Made by a program: the position numbers and the translations under genes. Of a stretch of DNA of 64,000 bases, positions 8,793 to 18,078 are shown piece after piece; positions within the stretch are counted from its first letter, which is position 1, and the number at the start of each line of letters is the position of its first letter. The stretch comes from Sphingosinicella sp. BN140058 (lineage in GTDB: Bacteria; Pseudomonadota; Alphaproteobacteria; Sphingomonadales; Sphingomonadaceae): the NCBI RefSeq assembly GCF_004135585.1, contig NZ_CP035501.1, forward strand, positions 917,001 to 981,000. Reading direction: 5' to 3'. The notes below the pieces were generated by a model that saw only the letters and a list, made by a program, of their open reading frames with translations, made no database searches and was not told where the DNA came from.

Positions 8793-9080
8793 ATGATCAA
8801 AGCTGTGATCCTTTCCTCTGCGGGCTTCCTGCTGACGTCGGCGGCGGTCGCGCAGGATTATACCGGCAATGTCGATCCGTCCGCCTACAGTCTTCCCAAC
8901 GTGATGCACTCAGCGATCAACGCGCAGGCGAAGGGCGCCAAGAGCCCGCGTTACACCATCTCTGCGCAATCAAGAGAGGGGTGCCGGAACCTGCCGAGCA
9001 TTCGCGCCCGCCTTGGCGCCCGCGATGCCCGCGTCCAGAAGATCACCCGCCTCTGCCGCGAGCTCGGCCTGATACGGTAA
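8793..9080 (+). CDS. Small secreted protein
   Basis: A 95-residue protein with a Sec signal peptide (MIKAVILSSAGFLLTSAAVA, cleavage before QDY). The mature part of ~75 residues has two cysteines (GCRNLP and RLCREL) that could form a disulfide. GGAG stands about 9 nt upstream of the ATG. The frame extends far upstream, but only this start gives a signal peptide and a Shine-Dalgarno site. It ends 54 bp before the stop of the convergent CadC-like gene. Function unknown. Confidence 0.65.
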   Translation: MIKAVILSSAGFLLTSAAVAQDYTGNVDPSAYSLPNVMHSAINAQAKGAKSPRYTISAQSREGCRNLPSIRARLGARDARVQKITRLCRELGLIR

Positions 9081-9134
9081 GCCGTCCGTGCCGGGCGGAA
9101 GCGCGCCCAACGTCCAAAGACAGGCTCGCCGACG

Positions 9135-11078
9135 CTATCTCTGCCCGCGCGCCTGCCGCGCCTGTTGCTCCGAAGCACGCTGCCGCATCAGGTTCGCCAA
9201 GCCGGGCGTATTCGACCACAATGCCGCATAGCGAGGATCGGAACGGAGCGGTGGGGGAAACTCGCTCGAGCCGAACGGCATCGCCCAAGGGAGGTAGGTG
9301 GAGCCCATGTCGTGGGCGCGCGTGAGGGAAGCCAGCGCCTTGCCGGACGCGCCGGCATGGGCATATTCGTAGGCAAGGGCGAACAAGGTATCGGCCTCGG
9401 TGGAAGCCGCCAGCGCGTTGCGTCCGTCGATCGTGGCCTTGAGATCCGCATCGATCAGCGTTTCGAGCATGCGTGGGCGTCCCTGCAACGCATCGATCGC
9501 GGCGTCGGCCCGCGCGACCAGCTGGATCATCGCCGCCGCGGACCCACGGTTGGACGCCGCGCCTGAGATCGACGCCGCGACCGAACGCAGTTCGCCCGCA
9601 TCGCGGGTCGAGAGCGCCGTCAGATAGGCTTCGCGGGCCAGTGAGACGTTGCCGGGATCACGCTGCAGCAGCGTTCGATAGGTTCCGAGCGCGCCCGCAT
9701 GATCGCCGGCGCATTGCATCAGCCGCGGCACGCCTCGCGCCCGCCAGAGGGATCCGGGATCGAGCCGCACCGCAGCCCGCGCGTAGCGCAGACCTTCGTC
9801 GCAGCGTCCGATCACGGCAAGATGAAAGGCGTACCAGCTGTTCGTTTCCGCCGATCGGGGATCGAGCGCGATGGCCCGGCGCAAGAGCGCCCCGGCATCG
9901 TTCCAGTTCGAGGAGCGGTAGAAGTCCTGCGCCGCGGCGACGAGGACCGTGGAATCGTCCGGATCCGCGATCAGCGCGTGGGTCAGCGCCCGATCGGCGC
10001 GGCGCCGCCGGTCCTCGAACTGTGCGGGGCTTTCACCCGGCCTCGGGAAATCCGGGATCTGATCGGCCTGGTACCGGAGCATCAGGGCTTTGGCCGATTC
10101 CGGATCGATCGCCAGGGCCGCGTCCGCCTTTGCGGACGCTTCCGCATAAAGCCGGTTCGCCGCCGGGGCGTTCTGGCGCTGCCGCTCCTCGCCGGCACGC
10201 TGCCATGCCCGCGCACCTTCGGCCACGAGACGCGCGACGTCCGCGCGTTGCGGCTCGCGCGCGCTTCGGCTGCCGCCCATCGCGTTGCTGAGCCACACGG
10301 CAAGGTACCGAACGACTGCGGCCACCGCCCGCTGCTGTTCCGGGATGAGCGAGGAGGATTTCGCGAAGCGGCCGGACCAGATCGTCTCCCCGCTGTCGGC
10401 GCGCTTCAGCGTCAGCAGAACCGAGGGATGTGCGCTCGATTGATCATAGCTGCCTTCGACGACGAGATCGGGGGATCCGGGCGTTCCGGCGTCCGCCAGC
10501 TTGAGCCCATGCACCCGCGCCAGGCTCTGACGAAGTTCGGACGCGAACGCGCCGGCGGGCGCCGCGTCCCGCGCACTCGCCGGGATGAGATGGACAGCAA
10601 TAAAGCGATCGGCCTCGGCGTCGGCGGGACGCGCGCTCCAGAGCGCAAATCCCGCCATCAGGAATGCGACCACGGCCAAGCAGGCGAGCGCGATCGACGC
10701 CCGACTGTGCGTTCGGGATGAGCGCGGACCTGGCGCGGGCTTGGGCTCCGCGACGCCTCCTTCGGCGGGGATCAGACGGTAGCCGACCTTGCGTTGCGTC
10801 TGAAGCTCGAAGGCGCCGGTCTCGGCGCCGAGCTTCCGGATGCGGGAGACCACACGATTGATCGCGTCTTCGCTGACGCTGCGCCCTTCCCAGCACTGGT
10901 CGACCAGCATAGACCTCGAAACCACGTCGCCTGCATTCGTGGCGAGCAATGCGAGCATCCGCATGACCCGGGGCTCGAGCAGGATCCGATCTTCACCGAT
11001 CGTCACCTCGCACGCCTCCGGGCGTATCAGCATACCGGCAAGCACGATTTCCGATTGCGGTCGAGACGGTGCTGCCAT
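9135..11078 (-). CDS. CadC-like membrane transcriptional regulator with TPR repeats
   Basis: A 647-residue one-component regulator. Residues ~10-105 form an OmpR/PhoB-type winged-helix DNA-binding domain (EPRVMRMLALLATNAGDVVS, then DAINRVVSRIRKLG and KVGYRLIP). One transmembrane helix follows at residues 127-149 (ASIALACLAVVAFLMAGFALW). The periplasmic part starts with a TolB-like N-terminal region (LRQSLARVHGLKLADAG) and continues with TPR-like helical repeats to the end. Such proteins bind DNA from the membrane in response to periplasmic signals. It is transcribed divergently from the autotransporter gene 324 bp away, so that gene is a reasonable target (inference). No phospho-acceptor domain is present, as usual for the class. 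Confidence 0.85.
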   Translation of the reverse strand: MAAPSRPQSEIVLAGMLIRPEACEVTIGEDRILLEPRVMRMLALLATNAGDVVSRSMLVDQCWEGRSVSEDAINRVVSRIRKLGAETGAFELQTQRKVGYRLIPAEGGVAEPKPAPGPRSSRTHSRASIALACLAVVAFLMAGFALWSARPADAEADRFIAVHLIPASARDAAPAGAFASELRQSLARVHGLKLADAGTPGSPDLVVEGSYDQSSAHPSVLLTLKRADSGETIWSGRFAKSSSLIPEQQRAVAAVVRYLAVWLSNAMGGSRSAREPQRADVARLVAEGARAWQRAGEERQRQNAPAANRLYAEASAKADAALAIDPESAKALMLRYQADQIPDFPRPGESPAQFEDRRRRADRALTHALIADPDDSTVLVAAAQDFYRSSNWNDAGALLRRAIALDPRSAETNSWYAFHLAVIGRCDEGLRYARAAVRLDPGSLWRARGVPRLMQCAGDHAGALGTYRTLLQRDPGNVSLAREAYLTALSTRDAGELRSVAASISGAASNRGSAAAMIQLVARADAAIDALQGRPRMLETLIDADLKATIDGRNALAASTEADTLFALAYEYAHAGASGKALASLTRAHDMGSTYLPWAMPFGSSEFPPPLRSDPRYAALWSNTPGLANLMRQRASEQQARQARGQR

Positions 11079-11402
11079 GGGCGTCAGCTTGTGCAGATTG
11101 GCGGCGGCGAGTTCAACTCCATGCTGATCGCCGTGGAGCAGAGGTGTGCGAAGAAGGCTTCGGCAGATGCCGTCGGCGCTGAACCGCCGGCGCGACCCTC
11201 CCGGAGCAAAAGTCAGGATAAAATCAGGTTAGAGTCCTAGCTCGAGGTCGCAGGACTCGCGACTGCCCGGCACATCGATCAGCCGGGACGAACGCCAAAT
11301 GAAACATACTTCCGAATCTGTCGCGCAGTGCAGGCCAGCCCGCGGGCGCTCGCGCCGAATCCGCCTGACGGCGGACTTTCGTCAGCAAGAGGGCATCAAC
11401 CA
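11079..11402. promoter_or_regulatory. Divergent promoter region, regulator/autotransporter
   Basis: A 324-bp gap between the start codons of the CadC-like regulator and the autotransporter. It has no supported gene. A GAGGG motif 10 nt before 11403 serves the autotransporter. I could not identify a convincing repeated operator. Confidence 0.4.
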
Positions 11403-13994
11403 ATGAGCAAAAGCGCGAAGAGAGTAGCAGCCTCTCTGCTGGCGGGAGCTTCCGGCCTGATCGCCCTGATCCCGGCGCAGGCGCAGGCGCAAGCGGCCAG
11501 CTGCTCCGCGGAGTCCGCCCCCGACACCTATCTTTGCTCCGGGACGGCCGGCGGCAACGACAATCCGCAGATCATTGCCTCCTCGGCATCCGTGACGGTG
11601 ACGACCGCGCCCGATTTCTCGATCCGGACGAGCGGATCCAATGACGCGATCACGATTCGTGCGCCGGGGAGGTTCAGCGACGGGGCGACCTCCTCCATCA
11701 CCTCCGATCGAGGCATCGGCCTCGCCATCACCAACGCCGACGAGAGACCGATCACCATCACCGTCGCCGGTACCGTTTCGGGCGGGCAGACCGGCATTTC
11801 GGCCGACACTGTCGGCAACGTCACGATCGACATAAAAGGGACGGTGACCGGCACAGACACGTCGGCGCTCGTCCCGTCGGCAATCCGCGTGGTCTCCGAC
11901 CAATCGACCACGCTGACCATCGCATCCGGTGCCAGCGTCACGGGCAACGTCAACATCGATCGGCGGAACAACGCACCCGCGGCAACCGCCACGGTGACCA
12001 ACGCGGGCATTGTGCGCGGAATGGTCTTCGTCGGGGCGCTCGGAGCGACGGTCACCAACAGCGGAACGATCGACGCCGGTTCGGGCACCGCTCTTCAGGT
12101 GTCGGGCACGAACGGGACCGTCAACCTCACTGCCGGTGCGATCACCGGCACCGTGACCATTCAGAACGGAAGCCGGCTGAGCTGGACCGGAGGCAGCCTG
12201 TCCGGCGGCATCAACGCCAATTCCAGCGCGCTCAGCCTCTCCGGCATCACGCCCGCCCAACTCGCAACCGTCAAGTTCCTGAACGGGGGCGGGACCGGCG
12301 CTTCGCTTTCCCTCAACGGTGTCGTCGCCCGCGGCGGGGTGCTTGCCGGCGGCGACACGACCGGCGGCATCAACCTGACCAACTGGGCCAAGATCGATTT
12401 CGCGCAAGGGACGGACTGGACCGCCACAGGTTCGATTCAAAGCCTCGACACCGTGATCGATGCCACCTCCACGCTGCGCGTCGGCAACAACGTCAATCCG
12501 ACCCTCGGCTACGCGGCTAGCGGCGGGAGGTTCATCAACAACGGCACGCTGGATCTGTCGGGCAGCTTCGTAGGCAACAGGGTGGCGATCGAGGAGGGCT
12601 TCACGCAGACGTCAACCGGCAGGCTGGTCATCGGCGTCTCGCCGGACGCCATCGATCTGGTCACGGTCAGCGGCGCAGCCAATCTCGCTGGAACATTGGT
12701 GTTCGCCTGGGCGCCTGGAACCTATGATAGCGCAGGCTCGCGTACCTTCCTCTCGAGTACCGGTCTTAATGGAACGAAGTTCGACACCATAGTGAATGCC
12801 GCGGGCACCACCCCGCCCGCTGGCTTCAATCCAGAGGTGGTCTACACGGCCACCACCACGAGCCTGACACTCACCGCGGGAGATCCGGGGCCGCCGCCCC
12901 CACCACCACCACCTCCTCCTCCGCCACCACCACCTCCTCCGCCCTCCCCACCGCCTCCGGCCCCACCGGCGCCGCCGCCCCCATCGCCGCCTGCGCCGCC
13001 TCCACCCCCGCCGTCGCCGCCGCCGACGGTCATCTCGCCCGCCGACGCCCGAATCTACAGCGCGCAGACGTTCGCTTTCGCATCGGCCAACGAGGGCAAT
13101 GCGATGGCGTTGTTGGGCCGCACCGAAGCCGACGGGGGCGGTAACACGCTCTACAATCTCGCGCTCACCCCTGGGCAGCGGGTGAGGACATGGGGGGAGT
13201 TTGGCGGCGACTGGGTCCGGTCGGATGCGCGTGGCGGCACCGGGCGTTTCGAGACCCGCGGCCGCTTCATCCAGGCCGGCGCGGACACTCAAGTCGGCCG
13301 GGTCGGGCGGGTCGGCCTTGCGCTGGGATACCAGCGGATCGAACTCGAGACCGCGGCCGGAGGCGAGGCGAGCACCGACACGGTTCGGCTCAGCGCCTAC
13401 GGTTCCTACGCGTTCGGTCCGCTCGGTCTGTCTGCCATGGCCGGCTATGCACACGGATCCGACACCACCCGCCGATCGACCGGCGTCGGCCGAAGCCAGG
13501 CGCGCCGCGGCACGGATCAATGGCTGGCAGCGGCCCAGCTATCCGCCCCGCTGCGCGTCGGCGCGGTAACCGTGACGCCGGCAGCCGGAGTGATCGTTTC
13601 GCACATCGACAGCGAACGGTTCGCCGAAAGCGGATCGATACCGACGACGTTTCGAACCACTGCGACGGGACTCGATCGGACCTTCGTCTCGCCCTTCGCG
13701 ACGCTCGGCGTATCGGCGAGCTTCGCCTCGGCCGACGGAACCGAGTGGATCCCCGACATCTCGGTCGGCTATCGACGGCAGAATGTCGCAGCCGGGACGG
13801 ACTACATCCTTGCCGCAGCGGACGGCACAACCTTTGCCGGGAACAACGTGAACCTCGCGCCCGATGTGGGGACCGTCGGAGCCAGCCTGACCGGGCATCG
13901 CGGCGCATGGACGGGCGCATTCACCTATCGCGGTGCGTTCGCATCGGGGCGGCGGGACAATCGCCTCGGCATGACGCTGCGTTATGCGTTCTGA
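11403..13994 (+). CDS. Autotransporter (type Va) with polyproline linker
   Basis: An 863-residue outer-membrane autotransporter. It has a Sec signal ending AQAQAQAA at about residue 30, then a passenger of ~460 residues rich in Gly, Thr and Asn. The passenger has beta-helix repeats such as TVTNAGIVRG, TVTNSGTIDAGSGTAL and FINNGTLDLSG. A striking linker at residues ~495-542 is nearly all proline (nt 12885-13028). The C-terminal ~280 residues form a 12-strand beta-barrel domain ending in the expected aromatic residue (LGMTLRYAF). I see no protease triad in the passenger, so an adhesin-like surface role is likely. The start at 11403 gives the signal peptide; 11328 is an in-frame alternative. The divergent CadC-like regulator may control it. 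Confidence 0.9.
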   Translation: MSKSAKRVAASLLAGASGLIALIPAQAQAQAASCSAESAPDTYLCSGTAGGNDNPQIIASSASVTVTTAPDFSIRTSGSNDAITIRAPGRFSDGATSSITSDRGIGLAITNADERPITITVAGTVSGGQTGISADTVGNVTIDIKGTVTGTDTSALVPSAIRVVSDQSTTLTIASGASVTGNVNIDRRNNAPAATATVTNAGIVRGMVFVGALGATVTNSGTIDAGSGTALQVSGTNGTVNLTAGAITGTVTIQNGSRLSWTGGSLSGGINANSSALSLSGITPAQLATVKFLNGGGTGASLSLNGVVARGGVLAGGDTTGGINLTNWAKIDFAQGTDWTATGSIQSLDTVIDATSTLRVGNNVNPTLGYAASGGRFINNGTLDLSGSFVGNRVAIEEGFTQTSTGRLVIGVSPDAIDLVTVSGAANLAGTLVFAWAPGTYDSAGSRTFLSSTGLNGTKFDTIVNAAGTTPPAGFNPEVVYTATTTSLTLTAGDPGPPPPPPPPPPPPPPPPPPSPPPPAPPAPPPPSPPAPPPPPPSPPPTVISPADARIYSAQTFAFASANEGNAMALLGRTEADGGGNTLYNLALTPGQRVRTWGEFGGDWVRSDARGGTGRFETRGRFIQAGADTQVGRVGRVGLALGYQRIELETAAGGEASTDTVRLSAYGSYAFGPLGLSAMAGYAHGSDTTRRSTGVGRSQARRGTDQWLAAAQLSAPLRVGAVTVTPAAGVIVSHIDSERFAESGSIPTTFRTTATGLDRTFVSPFATLGVSASFASADGTEWIPDISVGYRRQNVAAGTDYILAAADGTTFAGNNVNLAPDVGTVGASLTGHRGAWTGAFTYRGAFASGRRDNRLGMTLRYAF

Positions 13995-14231
13995 GGGCGG
14001 CGCCCTGTGGCAGCGCGGAGAGCCGCGCTCCGCCACCGCCGCAAGCGAGACTGCCCGGTTTCCGAGCGAAGGTCTCATCCGCTCGGCGGCGCAGGGGCAT
14101 TCGTCGACGAGGCCGCCGCCCACGACAGCCCTCCGGCCGACGTTCACGTTGGCATGACGACTCAACGCCAACGGGCCGCCTCGACCCGATTCCTCCAGGT
14201 CGGCTGCCCTTACCTACAGGAGTGCAAATCC

Positions 14232-14675
14232 ATGATGATCGCAACACTCGCTCTGGCCGTCGCCGTTACGGCAGCATCGGGCCAGCCTGACCCCGCCGTC
14301 CATGTCCCGCCCGAGATCGGTGCCGCCTACGGCCGGTTGGGCAAGGCGATCGCATCGCACGACGTCGAAGGCGTGAAATCGGTCTGGGCCGAAGACTTCG
14401 TCGTAAACGCGCCGAACAACGAGGTCCTGCATCGGGATCAGGTGATCGCCGCGATCGAAGGCGACTTCCTGAACTATAAGGATTTTCAGAAGCACATCCG
14501 CTTCGTCGGCGAGAAGCCCGAAATCACCATCGTGATGGGCTACGACACGATGGTGCCGCTGAACGGACCCGGCGCAGGGCAACACGTCAAACGGCCCTTC
14601 ACGGACATCTGGGCGAAGCGTGCCGGGACATGGATGCTGATAGCGCGTCAGGCCACCATCGCGGCCGTCGACTAA
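14232..14675 (+). CDS. Secreted NTF2-like (SnoaL/DUF4440) protein
   Basis: A 147-residue exported protein: a short signal peptide (MMIATLALAVAVTAASG), then one cone-fold domain of the SnoaL/DUF4440 type, with helices GKAIASHDVEGVKSVWAEDF and the strand segment KRPFTDIWAKRAGTWMLIAR. AGGAG lies 9 nt upstream of 14232; a longer upstream frame is not needed. The fold often binds small hydrophobic ligands or acts as a weak enzyme, so the substrate cannot be guessed. It ends about 150 bp from the convergent HxlR gene. Confidence 0.8.
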   Translation: MMIATLALAVAVTAASGQPDPAVHVPPEIGAAYGRLGKAIASHDVEGVKSVWAEDFVVNAPNNEVLHRDQVIAAIEGDFLNYKDFQKHIRFVGEKPEITIVMGYDTMVPLNGPGAGQHVKRPFTDIWAKRAGTWMLIARQATIAAVD

Positions 14676-14825
14676 AGGCTTCGGATCGTCGCCGCAGCGG
14701 AAGTCGGTGCGGCGCGTGACCAGCCGACCAGGCCAGGCCCCTCCTGGCCGGCCTGATCGGCAGGACTGCGCAACCTGATATTGCTCCTTCACAACAGCCG
14801 CCCGCGAGAACGCTGAGCCTCACCG

Positions 14826-15320
14826 TCATTCCCGAGGCGCCGCCATCGCCGCCTCATAGGCGGCCTGCAGCCTGGAGAAGACCGACTCCCGCGGTGCCGG
14901 GGCGCCGAGGTGGAGATGGCGCAGCTCCTCCATGAACGCGGCCCACAACGGGGGACCGCCTTCTTCCAGGATCTCGGCCCGTACGGAAAGCTCCCTGGAG
15001 GCGGTGGTATGGCGCACGCCCCATCCGCCCATATGGGCGAGCAGCGGCACCAGTGCGATCGACCCCTCGGTAAGGCTGTAGATGGCCTTCTGCTTGTGGC
15101 TGCGATCGTCTCGCCGGGACACCAGACCTGCCGCCTCGAGACGCTTCAGCCGGTCGGCGAGGATATTAGAGGCGATGCCCTCTTCGGAGCGCTTGAGCAG
15201 TTCGCGATAGTGACGACGATTGCCGAACATCAGATCGCGGATCACGATCAGGCTCCAGCGGTCTCCCAGCATCTCGAGGGTAAGGTTGATCGGACACCCC
15301 GATCGCGCCGCCTGCTTCAC
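14826..15320 (-). CDS. HxlR-family transcriptional regulator
   Basis: A 164-residue MarR-like winged-helix protein of the HxlR family, with the hallmarks CPINLTLEMLGDRWSLIVIR, FGNRRHYRELLKR and GIASNILADRLKRLEAAGLV. The start is GTG at 15320 with a perfect AGGAGG 7 nt upstream; the frame continues upstream but has no family similarity there. The divergent neighbour is a glutathione transferase starting 88 bp away, a common arrangement in which the regulator responds to reactive electrophiles or quinones (inference). The conserved N-terminal cysteine (Cys in SGCPINL) is the usual redox sensor site. Confidence 0.9.
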   Translation of the reverse strand: MKQAARSGCPINLTLEMLGDRWSLIVIRDLMFGNRRHYRELLKRSEEGIASNILADRLKRLEAAGLVSRRDDRSHKQKAIYSLTEGSIALVPLLAHMGGWGVRHTTASRELSVRAEILEEGGPPLWAAFMEELRHLHLGAPAPRESVFSRLQAAYEAAMAAPRE

Positions 15321-15336
15321 CGTCTCGCCTCCTGAC

Positions 15337-15390
15337 GCTTGCGAAGTAGGGTTGGTCGCTGTACTCCACAACCAGTTGCAATCCGCAAGC
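15337..15390. promoter_or_regulatory. Candidate HxlR operator in divergent promoter
   Basis: Between the hxlR-like and GST start codons lie nested inverted arms: GCTTGCG (15337-15343) with CGCAAGC (15384-15390), and inside them GGTTG with CAACC. The outer arms are 7 bp and far apart, so this is only suggestive. Confidence 0.3.
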
Positions 15391-15408
15391 AGCAGAAGGA
15401 TCGCCGCC

Positions 15409-16050
15409 ATGATCACGGTGTTCGGGGAAGGCCGCGGCTTTCGGGTCGTCTGGCTGCTGGAGGAGATGGGCCTTCCGCATCGGCTGCGGCCGATCGACCT
15501 TCTCGCCAGCCTCGAACACGAAGAGGAATTCCTGGCCATCAACCCGGCCGGCTTCATCCCGGCGCTTCAGGATGGCGACGTCGCCATGGTCGAGTCGATC
15601 GCGATCCTCGAATATCTGATCGCGCGCTACGGCCCGACGCCTCTCGCGCCCGAGGCCCGCGATCCCTCCTTCCCTCTCTACCAGCAGTTCCTGCATCTCG
15701 GCGAGGCGGGTCTGGCGATGCCGATCAACGCGGTGGTCGCCACGCAGATGCTCGCGCCGGAGGCGGAGCAGGACAATTGGACCATCCGTTGGGCGCGTCA
15801 GATCTTCGAAAGTCGCCTCGGCCTGGTGACGCGGCAGCTCGCGCAGACGCCCTATGTTGCCGGCGCGGCGTTCACGGCCGCCGACATCTCGGTCGTCTAT
15901 GGCCTGCTGCTGGCGCGGAGAACCGGAAACGCTCGATACGGAGACCTCGAGGAGGCCTATATCGACCGAGTCACGCGCCGTGACGCCTACAAACGCGCCC
16001 TGGACACATGTGAGGCGACCAAGGCGTGGGCGATGGCGAAGGGCGGCTGA
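15409..16050 (+). CDS. Glutathione S-transferase
   Basis: A 213-residue cytosolic GST. The N-terminal thioredoxin-like domain (residues 1-80) runs from MITVFGEGRGFRVVWLLEEM through NPAGFIPAL with the cis-proline (IPAL) and the glutathione-binding VESIAILEYL motif. The all-helical C-terminal domain follows, with the conserved AAFTAADISVVYGL N-capping box. AGAAGGA lies 9 nt upstream. It probably conjugates or reduces electrophiles and is likely regulated by the divergent HxlR protein. Confidence 0.92.
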   Translation: MITVFGEGRGFRVVWLLEEMGLPHRLRPIDLLASLEHEEEFLAINPAGFIPALQDGDVAMVESIAILEYLIARYGPTPLAPEARDPSFPLYQQFLHLGEAGLAMPINAVVATQMLAPEAEQDNWTIRWARQIFESRLGLVTRQLAQTPYVAGAAFTAADISVVYGLLLARRTGNARYGDLEEAYIDRVTRRDAYKRALDTCEATKAWAMAKGG

Positions 16051-16167
16051 TCAGCCAAGCCGTCGACTGCAGGATTGCCTTCGCGACCCGACAGACGAAG
16101 CAATCGACCGCGACAAAGGCTGATCGTCGGCGTCATTGACGACAATCACCGGATCACGCCCGTCGGT

Positions 16168-17346
16168 TCATGCGATCCGCGCCACCTCCGAAGGCAACCA
16201 GGCTTCGACGGTGAAGCCGAGGTCCGCGCGGATCGCCAGTCTGCCGCCGAGCGCTTCGATCCGCTCGCGCATGCCGCGGAGGCCCGAGCCGGGCGTGGCA
16301 GCAGCAGGGTTCGCGCCGCCGTCGTCGCGCGCAACGAGGCGCACGCCGTCGCCATCGGGCGTGACCTGGAGCCACAGATTGTCGGCCCGGGCATGTCTGA
16401 CGGCATTGGTCACCGCCTCCTGGGCACAGCGCATCAGGGCGTGGGCCTGCTCGGAACCAACCCGCACATCGGGCGCCATTTCGACGTGGATGCGGGGAGC
16501 GGGCACGCTGTGCGCGAGCGCTTCCAGCGCCGCCTTCAGATTGCAGTCTTCGGTATCGCGAAGGGCGGAGACCACGTCGCGCACCTTGACGAGCAGGGCG
16601 CGGGCAAGGCTCTTCGCCTGCGCCACATGATCATCGACCCTCTCCGGATCCTTGACGTGACTCGCGATCTCGAGCTGCAGCCCGAGCGCGGTCAGCTCGT
16701 GACCCCAGGCATCGTGCAGCTCGCGCGAGATGCGCAGGCGCTCCGCATCGCGAACGCTGTTGGCGATGATCGCCTGGGCCGAGCGCAATTCCCGGTTCGT
16801 CCGGGCGAGCGCGCGTCCGGTCTCCTCCTCCCGGCGCATCGCGGTCGCCGTCAGGAACAGCACCACCTGCAGCGCGAGCGACTCCGTGACGACCCAGCAC
16901 AGATCGGGGCTGATCGCCTGGGCGAGCGCGGCGATGATCGCCAGCGTCTGGAAGGCAATCCAGCCCAAGGCCCTGCCGGTGCTGGTTGCCATCGCGACCT
17001 GCCAGGCGATGATCACGAGGAACGTCGACATCCCTGCCCAGGGAACCAGGAGCGTCATGGCAACGACGCAGCCGAGCTGGAGCCACAGCAGGGCCCAGTG
17101 GAGACGCGGGCGCAGCTTCAGCCCCATCGCGCCCAGGATCGCACTCCCGAAGACGAGATAGGCGACCAGCCACAAGGGCGACACGGTCACGCTGCGGATC
17201 GTTCCGCCTTCCGCCAACTTGGTGAGGATCGGCCAGCCCCAGGCGACCCAGACCGCAAGCGCCGCGATACAGAAGATCCAGTGTTGCTGCCGCTTGAAGG
17301 ACCCGGTCATCGTCAAATTCTGCCACAGGGCATTGTGGGTTGCCAT
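16168..17346 (-). CDS. Sensor histidine kinase, NarX/DesK (HisKA_3) type
   Basis: A 392-residue membrane kinase. Five or six hydrophobic helices occupy residues ~20-165 with no obvious periplasmic domain, so the sensor is probably the membrane region itself. A coiled linker (ETGRALARTNRELRSAQA) leads to the HisKA_3 dimerisation motif RELHDAWGHELTALGLQLE with the phospho-accepting His at about residue 211. The ATPase domain has the N-box NAVRHARADN and the G-box GSGLRGMRERIEALGG. Such kinases pair with NarL/LuxR-type regulators, but none is encoded next to it. The start is uncertain (17346 or 17310); neither has a good ribosome site. Confidence 0.88.
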   Translation of the reverse strand: MATHNALWQNLTMTGSFKRQQHWIFCIAALAVWVAWGWPILTKLAEGGTIRSVTVSPLWLVAYLVFGSAILGAMGLKLRPRLHWALLWLQLGCVVAMTLLVPWAGMSTFLVIIAWQVAMATSTGRALGWIAFQTLAIIAALAQAISPDLCWVVTESLALQVVLFLTATAMRREEETGRALARTNRELRSAQAIIANSVRDAERLRISRELHDAWGHELTALGLQLEIASHVKDPERVDDHVAQAKSLARALLVKVRDVVSALRDTEDCNLKAALEALAHSVPAPRIHVEMAPDVRVGSEQAHALMRCAQEAVTNAVRHARADNLWLQVTPDGDGVRLVARDDGGANPAAATPGSGLRGMRERIEALGGRLAIRADLGFTVEAWLPSEVARIA

Positions 17347-17462
17347 AGCCCGAAAGTCATGATTCGGACGTGGCGGGCACCGATCCCGATCCCTCTCGAG
17401 ACGCGGGAAGATGCTCGACGCGGGGAGCGGAAGCAGGGCTTCCGCTCTCCATCACCCAAGGC

Positions 17463-18068
17463 TCAACTGTCCTTGTACTTGACGTTGCAGCCGTAGGGGC
17501 GGCTGGTCGGTACCGAGACCTTCTTGCCGGCCGCGACTTCGCCGAGCGCCGCGAGCACGTGGTTGCGAGCGCCGGCGACGTCGGCCGGGTTCGCCGTCGG
17601 CTTGTCGTCAATGCCGCCGGCGTAGACGAGCCTTCCGGCCCTATCGATGACGTACATGTGCGGCGTGGTGACCGCGCCATAGCCCCTGCCGACGGTGCCG
17701 GCAGGATCGAGCAGATAGGCGGTCGGCTGGGCCTTCTGGCCGGCCACGAAGGCCCTAGCGGCGGCGCCGTCCATATGGCCCTGCTTGCCGGCCGCGCTGG
17801 AGTTGATCGTCAGCCAGACGACGCCCGCATTCCTTGCCGCGGCCTGCGTCTTCTGCATGTTGCCGCTGCCATAATGCTTCTTCACAAAGGGGCATCCGGG
17901 GTTGTTCCATTCGAGGACGACGATCTTCCCCTTATACTGATCGAGCGACACCGCCTGGCCATTCATCCCGACAAGCCGGAAATTGGGCGCCGGGCTGCCG
18001 ATTTGCGGCGCGGCCATAGCCGGCGCCGCAAGCACGAACGCGGCGGCGAGTGGGATCAGATGCTTCAT
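17463..18068 (-). CDS. Secreted thioredoxin-fold (redoxin/AhpC-TSA-like) protein
   Basis: A 201-residue exported protein: signal peptide ending PAMAAPQ, then a redoxin domain with GSPAPNFRLVGMNGQAVSL, the active-site region NNPGCPFVKKHYGSGNM (a single peroxidatic-type Cys rather than CxxC) and a cis-Pro region VTTPHMYVID. The C-terminal SRPYGCNVKY supplies a second Cys. Proteins with the PxCPFVxxHY motif are commonly found beside DsbD-like reductases, as here. AGGAGG sits 5 nt before the ATG at 18068. It is probably reduced by the DsbD-like product upstream in the same transcript. Confidence 0.88.
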   Translation of the reverse strand: MKHLIPLAAAFVLAAPAMAAPQIGSPAPNFRLVGMNGQAVSLDQYKGKIVVLEWNNPGCPFVKKHYGSGNMQKTQAAARNAGVVWLTINSSAAGKQGHMDGAAARAFVAGQKAQPTAYLLDPAGTVGRGYGAVTTPHMYVIDRAGRLVYAGGIDDKPTANPADVAGARNHVLAALGEVAAGKKVSVPTSRPYGCNVKYKDS

Positions 18069-18078
18069 CACGACCTCC

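Noticed and set aside
8277..8796. Plus-strand frames between two secreted-protein genes
   Set aside because: No ribosome site, no hydrophobic or conserved motif; the shared frame with 8793-9080 only contributes the true gene at its end.
14731..14749. GGCCAGG...CCTGGCC hairpin between convergent genes
   Set aside because: Seven-bp stem without a T tract; too weak to call a terminator.
16075..17496. A 473-codon open frame on the plus strand
   Set aside because: Antisense shadow of the NarX/DesK-type kinase.
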